The notes under the pieces were generated by a model. The model searched no databases and was not told where the DNA came from. It saw only the letters and a program-made list of their open reading frames with translations. From Cellulomonas xiejunii (GTDB taxonomy: Bacteria > Actinomycetota > Actinomycetes > Actinomycetales > Cellulomonadaceae), in assembly GCF_024508315.1 (NCBI RefSeq), contig NZ_CP101987.1:2790001-2854000 (forward strand): 64,000 nt of DNA, in the 5' to 3' direction. Positions within the stretch are counted from its first letter, which is position 1, and each line of letters begins with the position of its first letter. A program made the translations under genes and the position numbers. Below are positions 30,799 to 39,539 of this stretch, in pieces.

Positions 30799-31980
30799 TC
30801 AGGCGGCGCTGTGCGCCAGGCGGGCGGCCGCGTCGGCCCCGCCGTCCATCGTGTCGGCGAGCGTGACGAGCGGGTGCCCGGCATCCGCGAGGATCTGGCG
30901 GCCCTCGACGACGTTGTTGCCGTCGAGGCGCACGACCAACGGCTTGGACGCCTCGTCCCCGAGGATCTCGAGGGCCGCGACGATGCCGTTGGCCACCGCG
31001 TCGCACGCGGTGATGCCGCCGAAGACGTTGACGAACACCGACTTGACCTGCGGGTCCGTGAGGATGATGTCGAGACCCGCGGCCATGACCTCGGCCGACG
31101 CGCCGCCGCCGATGTCGAGGAAGTTGGCGGGCTTCACGCCGCCGTGCGCCTCGCCGGCGTACGCGACGACGTCGAGCGTGCTCATCACGAGTCCCGCGCC
31201 GTTGCCGATGATGCCGACCTCGCCGTCGAGCTTGACGTAGTTGAGGTCCTTCTCCTTGGCCTTCGCCTCGCGCGGGTCGGCCGCGGCCTTGTCCTCGAGC
31301 GCGGCGTGGTCGGGGTGCCGGAAGTCCGCGTTGGCGTCGAGCGTGACCTTGCCGTCGAGGGCCACGACCTCACCGTCCTCCGTGAGGACCAGCGGGTTGA
31401 CCTCGACGAGCGTCGCGTCCTCGTCGCGGTACACGAGCCACAGCTTCTGCAGGACGTCGGCGACCTTGCCCGCGATCTCGGGCGCGAACCCGGCGGCGGC
31501 GACGATCTCGTCGGCCTTGGCCTGGTCGATGCCCGTCTGCGGGTCGACGGCGACCTTGGCGAGCGCCTCGGGGCGCTCGACCGCGAGCTGCTCGATGTCC
31601 ATGCCGCCCTCGACGGAGGCCATCGCGAGGTAGCGACGCTCGGCGCGGTCCAGCAGGAGCGAGAAGTAGAACTCCTGGGCGATCCGTGCGCCGGCCGCGA
31701 TCATCACGCGGTGCACGGTGTGGCCCTTGATGTCCATGCCGAGGATCTCGCCGGCCTTCTCGGCGGCCTCATCGGCCGACCGCGCGAGCTTCACGCCGCC
31801 CGCCTTGCCGCGACCACCGGTCTTGACCTGCGCCTTGACGACGACCACGCCGCCGTCGGGCGGCAGCAGCTGCTCGGCCGCCGCGCGCGCCTCCTCGGGC
31901 GTCGTGGCGACGATGCCGCCGAGCACGGGCACGCCGTGCTTCTCGAAGATGTCACGTGCCTGGTACTCGAACAGGTCCAC
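30799..31980 (-). CDS. sucC: succinate-CoA ligase, beta subunit
   Basis: A 393-residue ATP-grasp subunit. It has [18 protein letters not shown] at the start, the nucleotide-site lysines in [27 protein letters not shown] and [10 protein letters not shown] near the C-terminus. It binds the nucleotide and contacts the SucD phosphohistidine. The GTG at 31980 has GAGGAAA about 10 bases upstream. It is the first gene of sucCD. The leader of about 60 bases starts after a TAGCAT box at 32045-32050. Confidence 0.97.
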   Translation of the reverse strand: MDLFEYQARDIFEKHGVPVLGGIVATTPEEARAAAEQLLPPDGGVVVVKAQVKTGGRGKAGGVKLARSADEAAEKAGEILGMDIKGHTVHRVMIAAGARIAQEFYFSLLLDRAERRYLAMASVEGGMDIEQLAVERPEALAKVAVDPQTGIDQAKADEIVAAAGFAPEIAGKVADVLQKLWLVYRDEDATLVEVNPLVLTEDGEVVALDGKVTLDANADFRHPDHAALEDKAAADPREAKAKEKDLNYVKLDGEVGIIGNGAGLVMSTLDVVAYAGEAHGGVKPANFLDIGGGASAEVMAAGLDIILTDPQVKSVFVNVFGGITACDAVANGIVAALEILGDEASKPLVVRLDGNNVVEGRQILADAGHPLVTLADTMDGGADAAARLAHSAA

Positions 31981-32044
31981 CTGGTCCGGTTTCCTCTCGT
32001 CGACCGCGCGCAGCGACCTCGGTGCGGCCGCATCGCCCGCACGC

Positions 32045-32050
32045 ATGCTA
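32045..32050 (-). promoter_or_regulatory. candidate -10 box for sucCD
   Basis: TAGCAT on the minus strand, 65 bases upstream of the sucC start. The -35 is not clear: a TTGATG nearby is too far away, at a 23-base spacing. Confidence 0.35.
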
Positions 32051-32175
32051 TCGCCGGGACCGAGGTCCCTCGACATCAAGAGACTGTGGCCGGGCTCACC
32101 TTCTCAGCGGACCGTCCGCGGCGAGCCCGATCCCGGACCGCGCGGGCGACCGCCCCGTCCATCGCGCCCGGCCGG

Positions 32176-32181
32176 TACCGT
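32176..32181 (+). promoter_or_regulatory. -10 box of a leaderless promoter
   Basis: TACCGT, followed by 7 bases and the GTG at 32189. The same hexamer and spacing class occurs before the reductase gene at 23838. Confidence 0.55.
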
Positions 32182-32188
32182 CCGCCCC

Positions 32189-32857
32189 GTGACCGACGAG
32201 CGCAGCCGGGTGCTGCACCGCGTGGCGGCGGCCGTGCCGGACGCGCACCGCCTCGGACGCCCGGTGCGGGTGGGCGTGGACGGCGTGGACGGCGTGGGCA
32301 AGACGACGTTCGCCGACGACCTCGCGGACCTGCTGCGCGCGGACGGCCGCGAGGTGCTGCGAGCGTCCGTCGACGGGTTCCACCGGCCGGCCGACGAGCG
32401 CTACCGCCGCGGACGCACCAGTCCCGAGGGGTTCTTCCTCGACTCGTACGACCTCGACGCCTTTCGGCGCATGCTGCTCGACCCGCTGGCACCAGGCCGC
32501 ACGGGCCCGCGGCGGGTCCGGACGGCGGTGCGCGACGTCGTCACCGACACGGCCCTCGAGACCCCCTGGCGCGACGTCACCGACACGACGGTCGCCGTGG
32601 TCGACGGCGTCTTCCTGCAGCGTGGCGAGCTCGTGGACGCGTGGGACCTGCGGGTGTGGCTCGACGCGCCGTTCGAGGCGACGTACGCGCGCATGGCGGC
32701 GCGCGACGGCTGCCCGCCGGACCCCGCCCACCCCGCGAACGCGCGGTACCGCGAAGGTCAGCTGCTCTACCTGGCGGCGTGCCGCCCCGTCGAGCGCGCG
32801 CACGTGGTGCTCGACCACACCGACCCGAGCCGACCGCGGGTGGTACGAGGGGCCTGA
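32189..32857 (+). CDS. uridine kinase-like P-loop protein
   Basis: A 222-residue protein with Walker A GVDGVGKTTF near residue 30, the SVDGFHRP motif of the uridine kinase/phosphoribulokinase superfamily near residue 60, and VAVVDGVFLQRGEL (Walker-B-like) near residue 133. It probably phosphorylates a nucleoside or related small molecule; the substrate is not determined. It is divergent from sucC, leaderless and not in an obvious operon. Confidence 0.82.
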   Translation: MTDERSRVLHRVAAAVPDAHRLGRPVRVGVDGVDGVGKTTFADDLADLLRADGREVLRASVDGFHRPADERYRRGRTSPEGFFLDSYDLDAFRRMLLDPLAPGRTGPRRVRTAVRDVVTDTALETPWRDVTDTTVAVVDGVFLQRGELVDAWDLRVWLDAPFEATYARMAARDGCPPDPAHPANARYREGQLLYLAACRPVERAHVVLDHTDPSRPRVVRGA

Positions 32858-32903
32858 CGGTGACGGCGCCCGTCACGGACGGGCGACCCTCTGCGGGCAC
32901 GCC

Positions 32904-33404
32904 TCAGACGTCGCCACCCTCCCACGGGTAGCCGTGCCGCACGAAGGCCGCGCGCACCGCGTCCTTCGGCCCCTCGACGTCGTCGGCGAACAGCTCGCGG
33001 CCCTGCGCGCTCTCGACCACGACCTTCGACCCGCGCCGGTGGACGCCGTCGACCTGGTCGCGCCGGATGACCCGCTCGACCTGACCTCGGCGCACGACCT
33101 CGACCTGCGCGTCGCTGAGGACCAGCACGGCGGTGCCGGTGACGACCCACGCGGCGAGCAGCAGCCCGAGGACGGCGCCGAGCAGGGGACGCCCCCAGAC
33201 GAGCCAGCTCCCGTCGAACGAGGCGAGAAGGCGCAACGGCCCCTGGAACGGCACCCACGGCAGCCCCGCCGCCCACCTCGCGAGCAGGGGCAGCAGCAGC
33301 CCGAGCGCCGCTCCCGCGGCCGCGAGCAGCCCGGCGACGAACCACCGCCCCTCGGTGTCGAAGCCACCCACCCGCGTCTCGCCGTTCGCGCTCTCCGTGA
33401 CCAC
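32904..33404 (-). CDS. YqeB-like membrane protein
   Basis: A 166-residue protein with two membrane helices (about 18-40 and 68-92) joined by a loop with LPWVPFQGPLRLLASF. A small PH-like domain follows, with the pattern VVRRGQVERVIRRDQVDGVH...ESAQGRELFADD and the ending FVRHGYPW. This matches actinobacterial YqeB-family proteins of unknown function. I chose the GTG at 33404, 6 bases after a TACGGT box; a GTG two codons earlier overlaps too closely with that box. Confidence 0.7.
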   Translation of the reverse strand: MVTESANGETRVGGFDTEGRWFVAGLLAAAGAALGLLLPLLARWAAGLPWVPFQGPLRLLASFDGSWLVWGRPLLGAVLGLLLAAWVVTGTAVLVLSDAQVEVVRRGQVERVIRRDQVDGVHRRGSKVVVESAQGRELFADDVEGPKDAVRAAFVRHGYPWEGGDV

Positions 33405-33410
33405 GAGCAC

Positions 33411-33416
33411 ACCGTA
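33411..33416 (-). promoter_or_regulatory. -10 box of a leaderless promoter for the YqeB-like gene
   Basis: TACGGT on the minus strand, with 6 bases before the GTG at 33404. Confidence 0.5.
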
Positions 33417-33589
33417 GTGGCGTGACCCGACCGTCGGGAGCGGCGGTCCGGGACGACACCCACCGGGTCGCCGGGACCCACCGCCCCGCCGCTGAGCGCC
33501 TCCGTCACGGGCACGCCGGTCGCGAGCGGTTCGTCCTCGACCCGTACGCCCGCCCTGCACGGGTGGCACGACGCGGAGCCGGTCCGCGG

Positions 33590-35164
33590 TCAGCCGTCGA
33601 CGACGGGCACGTCGGTGAGCCGGAACGGCGCACGGCCGGCGATCTGCACGCCGGCGATGCTGCCGTGGAACCGGGGGGCGACGTCGACCGTGACGGTGTC
33701 GGTCCCGGGGTCGGGCCAGACCACGGTGACCAGCCGCGTCTCGCCGGGGTCGATGCTGTTGACGATCCGGTCGGACAACGGCTCGCGCTCGTCGTCCTGC
33801 GGGTCGGTGCGGTAGTCGACGGGGTACAGGCGCGTGCCACCGGAGACGAGCGTGACGTTGGTGGGTGCGGTCTGCAGCTGCGGGTCGAACGACCCGCGCG
33901 AGTCCCACGCGCCGACCGAGAGGGATCCCAGGGACAGGTCGGCGGCACCGGTGTTCGTGACCTCGAGACCACCGACGACGTAGCGCCCGACCCGGCGGAC
34001 CTGCTCGAGCCGCACGTCGAAGACGTCGTCGCCGGCCACGGAGACGCCGGTCGGACCAGGGGCGACCGGGCCCTGGGGGTCCGGCAGCGACCCGACGGCC
34101 TCGACGACCTCCTCCGGCTCGGGCCCGCCCGAGGTCTCGAGCACCAGCTCCACGCGCCGGTTCAGGGCACGCTCGGCCTCACCGCTGCCCGCCACGGCCG
34201 GCTGCGTCTCCCCCCGCCCCTCGACGGCGACGTCGAACGCCGCCAGGTCCGCGAGCCCGGCCATGCGCGCCGCGACCGTCGCCGCGCGGCGCTGCGAGAG
34301 GTCGAGGTTGTACGCCTCGTCGCCCTGGTCGTCGGTGTGACCGACGACCGTGAGCCTGCCGCCGTCGTGCCCCGCGACCTGCGCGGCCGCGGCCTGCAGG
34401 ACGCCGTCGGCGTCGGGGGCGAGCTGGTCGGAGTCGAACGCGAAGAGCACGTCTGACGACACCGCGACCTCGAGGCGCTCGGTGCTCTGCCGCGACCGCA
34501 CCTGGCCGCCCAGCACCTCGGTGTACGCCTCGAGCGTGAACGCGTCCTGCTGGACCGGAGCCCCCTCGACCAGCTCGGACGGCGGGACGGTGAGCACGCC
34601 GGCGTGGTCGGCGCTGACGACCGGGACCCCGGGGACCCACCCGGCGGCGGGCAGCAGCACGTCGACCGTCGCCGCGTCGGGCACGGGGAACGCGACGTAG
34701 AGGATCACGACGTCGTCGCCGGCGGCCTCGTCGGCCGCGTCGGTCGCGGGCCCGCCCGGGGTGCCGTTGCGCGTCATGACGACCCTGTCGTCGTCGGTGC
34801 GCAGCGCCCGCGTCACGGTCCCGGCGTCCAGGTCGACCACCCGGACCCCGTTGGGGCCCGGGCTGCCGATGCTCTCGAACACGAAGGAGAACGCGGACAT
34901 CAGCGTCGGGTACGTCGCGCTCGCCGCGAGCCTGAGCACCGCCGCGTCGTCGTGCACGGCCAGCGGCCCGACCTGGAGGTCGACGGTCTCACCGTCCAGC
35001 ACGGTCTCGACGACGACCGGCTCGACCGGCTCGACCGGTGCAGCCGCGGTGGCGGTCGCGCTCGGGGTCCCCGCCGGCACCGGCACGGCGCCTCCCCCGG
35101 TGCAGGCGGTCAGTGCCACCACCGCACCGACGGCCACCGCCAGAGCGGTCCTGGTCCTGCTCAC
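33590..35164 (-). CDS. OmpA-domain lipoprotein with a fused C-terminal domain
   Basis: A 524-residue exported lipoprotein with lipobox LTAC near residue 21 and a Pro/Ala/Val tether. An N-terminal domain (about 60-230) is followed by an OmpA/MotB peptidoglycan-binding domain (about 245-360): VLFAFDSDQLAPDA, VVGHTDDQGDEAYN and LSQRRAATVAARM. A further beta-rich domain (about 380-524) has no name I can give. Its layout parallels the separate genes at 54914-55999 (OmpA protein) and 54303-54917 (lipoprotein), which look like the same two halves unfused. It probably anchors to peptidoglycan in the cell wall. The GTG at 35164 has GGGAGC upstream. Confidence 0.8.
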   Translation of the reverse strand: MSRTRTALAVAVGAVVALTACTGGGAVPVPAGTPSATATAAAPVEPVEPVVVETVLDGETVDLQVGPLAVHDDAAVLRLAASATYPTLMSAFSFVFESIGSPGPNGVRVVDLDAGTVTRALRTDDDRVVMTRNGTPGGPATDAADEAAGDDVVILYVAFPVPDAATVDVLLPAAGWVPGVPVVSADHAGVLTVPPSELVEGAPVQQDAFTLEAYTEVLGGQVRSRQSTERLEVAVSSDVLFAFDSDQLAPDADGVLQAAAAQVAGHDGGRLTVVGHTDDQGDEAYNLDLSQRRAATVAARMAGLADLAAFDVAVEGRGETQPAVAGSGEAERALNRRVELVLETSGGPEPEEVVEAVGSLPDPQGPVAPGPTGVSVAGDDVFDVRLEQVRRVGRYVVGGLEVTNTGAADLSLGSLSVGAWDSRGSFDPQLQTAPTNVTLVSGGTRLYPVDYRTDPQDDEREPLSDRIVNSIDPGETRLVTVVWPDPGTDTVTVDVAPRFHGSIAGVQIAGRAPFRLTDVPVVDG

Positions 35165-35252
35165 GCGCGTGCTCCCGTCCTCGGCGTCCCGGCGGGACAC
35201 GGTAGCGGACGGCGCGCACCTGCCCGCCCGGGGACGGGCACGGGCCACCCCG

Positions 35253-37814
35253 CTAGAGCTTGGTGACCGGGGAGTACCGCAGCAGCAGCCGCTTCTCGCC
35301 GTTGCTGCCGAAGTCGATCTTGGCGACGGCGTTCTGCCCGGCGCCCTCGAGCGCGATCACGGTGCCGAGCCCGTACGCGTCGTGCGTGACCTTGTCGCCG
35401 ATCGCCAGGTCAGGGACGGCACCACGCGGCGTCGCCGAGCCGAACGACGCGCCCGTGCGGGGCAGCGGCTCGCGCTTCTCGCTGCGCACCGGGCCGCTGC
35501 TCGACCCCGAGCCACCACGCTCGCCCCACGACGACGCGCCGCGCGTCCCGCCGCCGGCACCGAAGCCCGAGCCCCAACCGCCGCGCAGCCGCGACGTCGA
35601 GGACTCCCGACGCCGCCAGTCGACGAGCTCCTCGGGGATGTCGTCGAGGAACCGGCTGGGCGGGAACTCGTTGGGCACGCCCCACGCGGTGCGCACCGCG
35701 GCACGCGACACGTAGAGGCGCTGCCGCGCTCGCGTCAGCCCCACGTACGCCAGGCGCCGCTCCTCCGCGAGCTGGTCCGGGTCCGCCAGCGAACGCATGT
35801 GCGGGAACGTGCCGTCCTCCATGCCCGTGAGGAAGACGACCGGGAACTCCAGGCCCTTGGCGGTGTGCAGCGTCATGAGGGTGACCACGCCCGCGTCACG
35901 TGCGGCGGCCGCGGTCGCCTCGTCGTCGACGCCGTCCGGCACGGGGATCTGGTCGGAGTCGGCCACGAGGGACACACGCTCGAGGAAGTCGGTGAGGTCG
36001 CCCTCGGGGTCGGACTCCTCGAACTCCGCGGCCACGGCGTGCAGCTCGGCGAGGTTGTCGACGCGCGAACCGTCCTGCGGGTCGTCGCTGCCGCGCAGGG
36101 TCGTCAGGTAGCCGCTGCGGTCGAGCGCGGCCCCCAGCACCTGGGCGGGCCCGGCGCCGGACGCGGCGAGGTCGCGCAGCTCGTCGAGCATCGCGGCGAA
36201 CGCGCGCAGCCCGGTCAGGGCACGGGTGCCCAGGCCGGGCACCTCGTCCAGGCGCGTGAGCGCGGCCCCGAACGAGACGCGCTCCCGCTCGGCGAACGCC
36301 GCGACCATCGCCTCCGAGCGCTCCCCCAGCCCGCGCTTGGGCTCGTTGAGGATGCGGCGGGTGCTGACGTCGTCGTCGGGGTTGGCCACGGCGCGCAGGT
36401 ACGCGATCGCGTCCTTGATCTCCTTGCGCTCGTAGAAGCGCGTGCCGCCGACCACCTTGTACGGCAGGCCGACGCGGACGAGCACCTCCTCGAGCGCACG
36501 CGACTGGGCGTTGGCCCGGTAGAAGATCGCGACGTCGCCGGGGCGCACACCCGCGGAGTCGCCGAGCCGGTCGATCTCCTCGGCGACGAACCGCGCCTCC
36601 TCGTGCTCGGTGTCCGCGACGTACGCGACGATCTGCGGGCCGGCACCCGAGTCGGTCCACAGCCGCTTGGCCTGCCGCCCGGAGTTCTTGCTGATGACCG
36701 CGTTCGCGGCCGACAGGATCGTCTGCGTCGAGCGGTAGTTCTGCTCGAGCAGGATCGTCGTGGCGTCCGGGTAGTCCTCCTCGAACTCCATGATGTTGCG
36801 GATCGAGGCGCCGCGGAACGCGTAGATCGACTGGTCGGCGTCGCCGACGACCGTCAGCTCGCCGCGCTCGACGCCGCCTTCAGTCGGCGCGCCCACGCCC
36901 GCGAGCTCGCGCACCAGCACGTACTGCGCGTGGTTGGTGTCCTGGTACTCGTCGACGAGGATGTGCCGGAACCGGCGCCGGTAGTGCTCGGCGACCTGCG
37001 GGAACGCCTGCAGCAGGTGCACGGTGCGCATGATGAGGTCGTCGAAGTCCAGCGCGTTGGCCTGCTGCAGCCGCTGCTGGTACCGCGTGTAGACCTGCGC
37101 GAGGACGGTGTCGAAGTCGTCCGCGCGGCCGCCGCCGTTGCTCGCGGCGAACGCGTCGGGGTCCACCAGCTCGTCCTTGAGCGCGGAGATCTTGTGGCTG
37201 AGCGCCTTCGCCGGGAACTTCTTCGGGTCGAGCTCGAGCTCGCGTGCCACGAGCGTGAGCAGGCGCTGGGAGTCCGCCTGGTCGTAGATCGAGAAGCTGG
37301 TCCGCAGCCCCAGCGTCGCGGCCTCGCGCCGCAGGATGCGGACGCACGCGGAGTGGAACGTCGAGACCCACATCCGCTGCGCGGACGGCCCGACCAGGTG
37401 CTCGACGCGCTCGCGCATCTCGGCTGCGGCCTTGTTGGTGAACGTGATCGCGAGGATCTCCCCCGCCCGCGCGCGGTGCGTGGCCAGCAGGTGCGCGATG
37501 CGGTGGGTGAGCACGCGCGTCTTGCCGGACCCGGCGCCCGCCACGATGAGCAACGGACCACCGGAGTGCAGCACGGCGGCGCGCTGCTGGGGGTTGAGCC
37601 CGTCGAGCAGCGCGGGGGCGCGGCTCGCGTCCGCGGCGGCGCGCTCGGCGGCGGGACCCGTCCGGTCGTCGGCGGGCTCGTCGTCGCGCGGTGGGACGAC
37701 GAGCGGGAGGCCGGACGACTCCCCGGCGTGCGAGCGCGCGACGGCGGCGCGCGCGTCCGGTGCGGCGGGCGCTCCGGGGACGGGCAGGGCGAGGCTCTCG
37801 AACAACGACGTCAT
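35253..37814 (-). CDS. pcrA: ATP-dependent DNA helicase PcrA/UvrD
   Basis: An 853-residue superfamily-1A 3'-5' helicase. All motifs are visible: Q-motif LNPQQRAAVLH, Walker A AGAGSGKTRVLTHRIA, motif II VDEYQDTNH, motif III VGDADQSIYAFRGA, motif IV EQNYRST, motif V MTLHTAKGLEFPVVFL and motif VI YVGLTRARQRL. A disordered Gly/Ser-rich region precedes a C-terminal Tudor-like domain (GDKVTHDAYGLGTVIAL) known to bind RNA polymerase. It acts in nucleotide excision repair and conflict resolution. A TAGGCT box lies 10 bases before the ATG, giving a very short leader. Confidence 0.95.
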   Translation of the reverse strand: MTSLFESLALPVPGAPAAPDARAAVARSHAGESSGLPLVVPPRDDEPADDRTGPAAERAAADASRAPALLDGLNPQQRAAVLHSGGPLLIVAGAGSGKTRVLTHRIAHLLATHRARAGEILAITFTNKAAAEMRERVEHLVGPSAQRMWVSTFHSACVRILRREAATLGLRTSFSIYDQADSQRLLTLVARELELDPKKFPAKALSHKISALKDELVDPDAFAASNGGGRADDFDTVLAQVYTRYQQRLQQANALDFDDLIMRTVHLLQAFPQVAEHYRRRFRHILVDEYQDTNHAQYVLVRELAGVGAPTEGGVERGELTVVGDADQSIYAFRGASIRNIMEFEEDYPDATTILLEQNYRSTQTILSAANAVISKNSGRQAKRLWTDSGAGPQIVAYVADTEHEEARFVAEEIDRLGDSAGVRPGDVAIFYRANAQSRALEEVLVRVGLPYKVVGGTRFYERKEIKDAIAYLRAVANPDDDVSTRRILNEPKRGLGERSEAMVAAFAERERVSFGAALTRLDEVPGLGTRALTGLRAFAAMLDELRDLAASGAGPAQVLGAALDRSGYLTTLRGSDDPQDGSRVDNLAELHAVAAEFEESDPEGDLTDFLERVSLVADSDQIPVPDGVDDEATAAAARDAGVVTLMTLHTAKGLEFPVVFLTGMEDGTFPHMRSLADPDQLAEERRLAYVGLTRARQRLYVSRAAVRTAWGVPNEFPPSRFLDDIPEELVDWRRRESSTSRLRGGWGSGFGAGGGTRGASSWGERGGSGSSSGPVRSEKREPLPRTGASFGSATPRGAVPDLAIGDKVTHDAYGLGTVIALEGAGQNAVAKIDFGSNGEKRLLLRYSPVTKL

Positions 37815-37824
37815 GGCACCACCC

Positions 37825-37830
37825 AGCCTA
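37825..37830 (-). promoter_or_regulatory. -10 box of the pcrA promoter
   Basis: TAGGCT on the minus strand, 10 bases before the ATG at 37814. The leader would be only a few bases long. Confidence 0.4.
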
Positions 37831-37865
37831 GGCGCCGCCGCCGACATACCCGTGCGCGGCGCAGG

Positions 37866-38360
37866 TCATCGCGCGAGGAGCGCGCCGAGCCACACGCCGA
37901 CCACGAGCATGGCCGTCGCGAGCTCCACGAGGATCGTCAGGCCCGTGGCCTGCAGTGCGCGCAGCGTCGCGCGCCGGGCCGTCGGGACGTCGCGCGCCCG
38001 GAGCCACTCGACGAGGAACACCGCGCCGACGAAGAACAGGAGAAGGCCCACGACCGGGACGACGAAGAACCCGACGACACCTGCGACCCCGCCCCACACG
38101 AGCGTGCTGCTGCGCACGCCGGAGCGCTGCATGTGGCGGCCCGCGACGAGGTACTTGACGACCTGCCCGGCCGCGGTGAGCACCACCGCGACGACGGCGA
38201 CCGCCCATCCGAGCCCGGTGCCCTGCAGCGCGCCCCAGAGGGTCACGGCACCACCGACGAGGAACGCGCCGGGAAGCACCTGCACGACGACACCGACCAG
38301 CCCGACGACCACGAGGACCGTCACCAGCAGGTCGAGCTCCGCGGCCCAGTCGATCGTCAC
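37866..38360 (-). CDS. DUF456 membrane protein
   Basis: A 164-residue protein with four to five hydrophobic segments and the DUF456 pattern of glycine-rich helices (GVVVQVLPGAFLVGG, VWGGVAGVVGFFVVPVVGL). The family is widespread and of unknown function. The GTG at 38360 follows a TAGCCT box by 7 bases and has no ribosome binding site. It lies 51 bp upstream of pcrA in the same direction. Confidence 0.75.
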   Translation of the reverse strand: MTIDWAAELDLLVTVLVVVGLVGVVVQVLPGAFLVGGAVTLWGALQGTGLGWAVAVVAVVLTAAGQVVKYLVAGRHMQRSGVRSSTLVWGGVAGVVGFFVVPVVGLLLFFVGAVFLVEWLRARDVPTARRATLRALQATGLTILVELATAMLVVGVWLGALLAR

Positions 38361-38367
38361 GGACGTG

Positions 38368-38373
38368 AGGCTA
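38368..38373 (-). promoter_or_regulatory. -10 box of a leaderless promoter for the DUF456 gene
   Basis: TAGCCT on the minus strand, 7 bases before the GTG at 38360. Confidence 0.55.
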
Positions 38374-38435
38374 ACGACTACGCCCCGCCCGCGCCGACCG
38401 AGGCCTCAGCCCCGGGTCGGCGCGGGACCGGTCCG

Positions 38436-38768
38436 TCAGTGCCAGAGGACGGCGAGCGCGACGTTCACCACGACGAGGCCGGAGATGGCCCCGAGGGAAC
38501 CGCGCGTCACCTTCTCCGGGCGGCGTCGGCCGAGCACGACGAGGACCGTCACGAGCAGCGTGATGACGAGCTTGACGGCGATCTTCACGTGGTTCGCGTC
38601 CGCGCCCAGGAGCCCGGTCAGGATGATGCCCGTGACGAGCGCGGTGAGGATGCCGTGGAAGGTGCCCGACGGCAGGGTCGTGCTCTTCATCCCCGCGAGA
38701 GCGCCGCCCAGGACGACCGCCCACCCGATGAGGTGCAGCACCAGGGAGATTCCGTGAACAGTGTCCAT
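38436..38768 (-). CDS. small four-helix membrane protein
   Basis: A 110-residue protein, MDTVHGISLVLHLIGWAVVLG..., with four hydrophobic segments and a basic loop (LGRRRPEKVTRG) before the last one. It resembles actinobacterial integral membrane proteins of unknown function; histidines in the first and third segments (HGISLVLH, ANHVKIA) are a possible cofactor site. The ATG at 38768 lies 6 bases after TAGCAT; a GTG one codon earlier is too close to that box. It is divergent from the HIT-like gene. Confidence 0.65.
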   Translation of the reverse strand: MDTVHGISLVLHLIGWAVVLGGALAGMKSTTLPSGTFHGILTALVTGIILTGLLGADANHVKIAVKLVITLLVTVLVVLGRRRPEKVTRGSLGAISGLVVVNVALAVLWH

Positions 38769-38774
38769 CACGAC

Positions 38775-38780
38775 ATGCTA
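38775..38780 (-). promoter_or_regulatory. -10 box of a leaderless promoter
   Basis: TAGCAT on the minus strand, 6 bases before the ATG at 38768. Confidence 0.5.
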
Positions 38781-38900
38781 GAGGACCTGACACCCCGTCA
38801 GATCAAGGAACTCGCCCGCCTCCCCTGTGAAACCCGTCACCCGCCGGAGCGCCGAGCGTTACGCTCGCGCAGGTCTCGCACGCCACGGCAGGAGGATCCG

Positions 38901-39515
38901 ATGACCACGCCCCGAGCGACGGACGCCGCTCTCGACGTCCCCGGCCTCGTCGCACGAGCCCGCGCCGCGTCCGGCACCGACGGCCGGCTCGCCGTGGGTG
39001 ACATCGCCGGCTGGGACACCTTCCCCTTCGAGCGGGAGGGACTGCGGATGCGCGCGCTGGAGGACCCGGTGGTCCCCGAGCCGCCCCGGCAGGACGAGGA
39101 CGCCGCGACCTGCGGACGCTGCGCCCGTACCGACGAGCACTTCGCCTGGACGGACGGCACGTGGCGCCTCAGCGCGTCGAGCACCGTCAGCGTCCCGTCG
39201 GTCATCCTCGACCGACGCGCGCACGGCGACCTGAACGACCTCGACGACGACGCCGCCGCCGAGCTCGGGCGGATGATCGTCCGTGTGGAGCGCGCGCTGG
39301 CCGCCGTGCCGGGCGTCGGGCGCGTCCACGTGCAGCGCTGGGGCGACGGCAACGGGCACCTGCACGTGTTCTTCTCCGCACGCCCCGAGGGCATGCTGCA
39401 GCTGCGCGGGCTCGTCATGCCGCTGTGGACGCTCCACCTGCCGGCGCTGCCCGACGAGGAGTGGGCCGCGATCCTCGCGTCCGTCGTCGCGCGCCTCGAC
39501 GCCGCACGCACCTGA
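38901..39515 (+). CDS. HIT-like protein with an altered histidine triad
   Basis: A 204-residue protein. It has a CxxC pair (C71, C74; CGRCARTDEHFAWTD), as in zinc-binding HIT hydrolases, and a C-terminal GHLHVFFSARP (H153, H155). The usual HIT motif is H-x-H-x-H; the third histidine, which attacks the phosphate, is replaced by Phe. It may be inactive, nucleotide-binding only, or a different branch. AGGAGG lies 6 bases before the ATG. It is followed by a convergent response-regulator gene. The substrate is unknown. Confidence 0.7.
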   Translation: MTTPRATDAALDVPGLVARARAASGTDGRLAVGDIAGWDTFPFEREGLRMRALEDPVVPEPPRQDEDAATCGRCARTDEHFAWTDGTWRLSASSTVSVPSVILDRRAHGDLNDLDDDAAAELGRMIVRVERALAAVPGVGRVHVQRWGDGNGHLHVFFSARPEGMLQLRGLVMPLWTLHLPALPDEEWAAILASVVARLDAART

Positions 39516-39539
39516 CGTCACCGGCCCACAGGCCTGCCG

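Noticed and set aside
34761-39515. A 1584-codon plus-strand open frame across pcrA and neighbours
   Set aside because: Antisense shadow; only its last part (from 38901) is a real gene with its own ribosome binding site.
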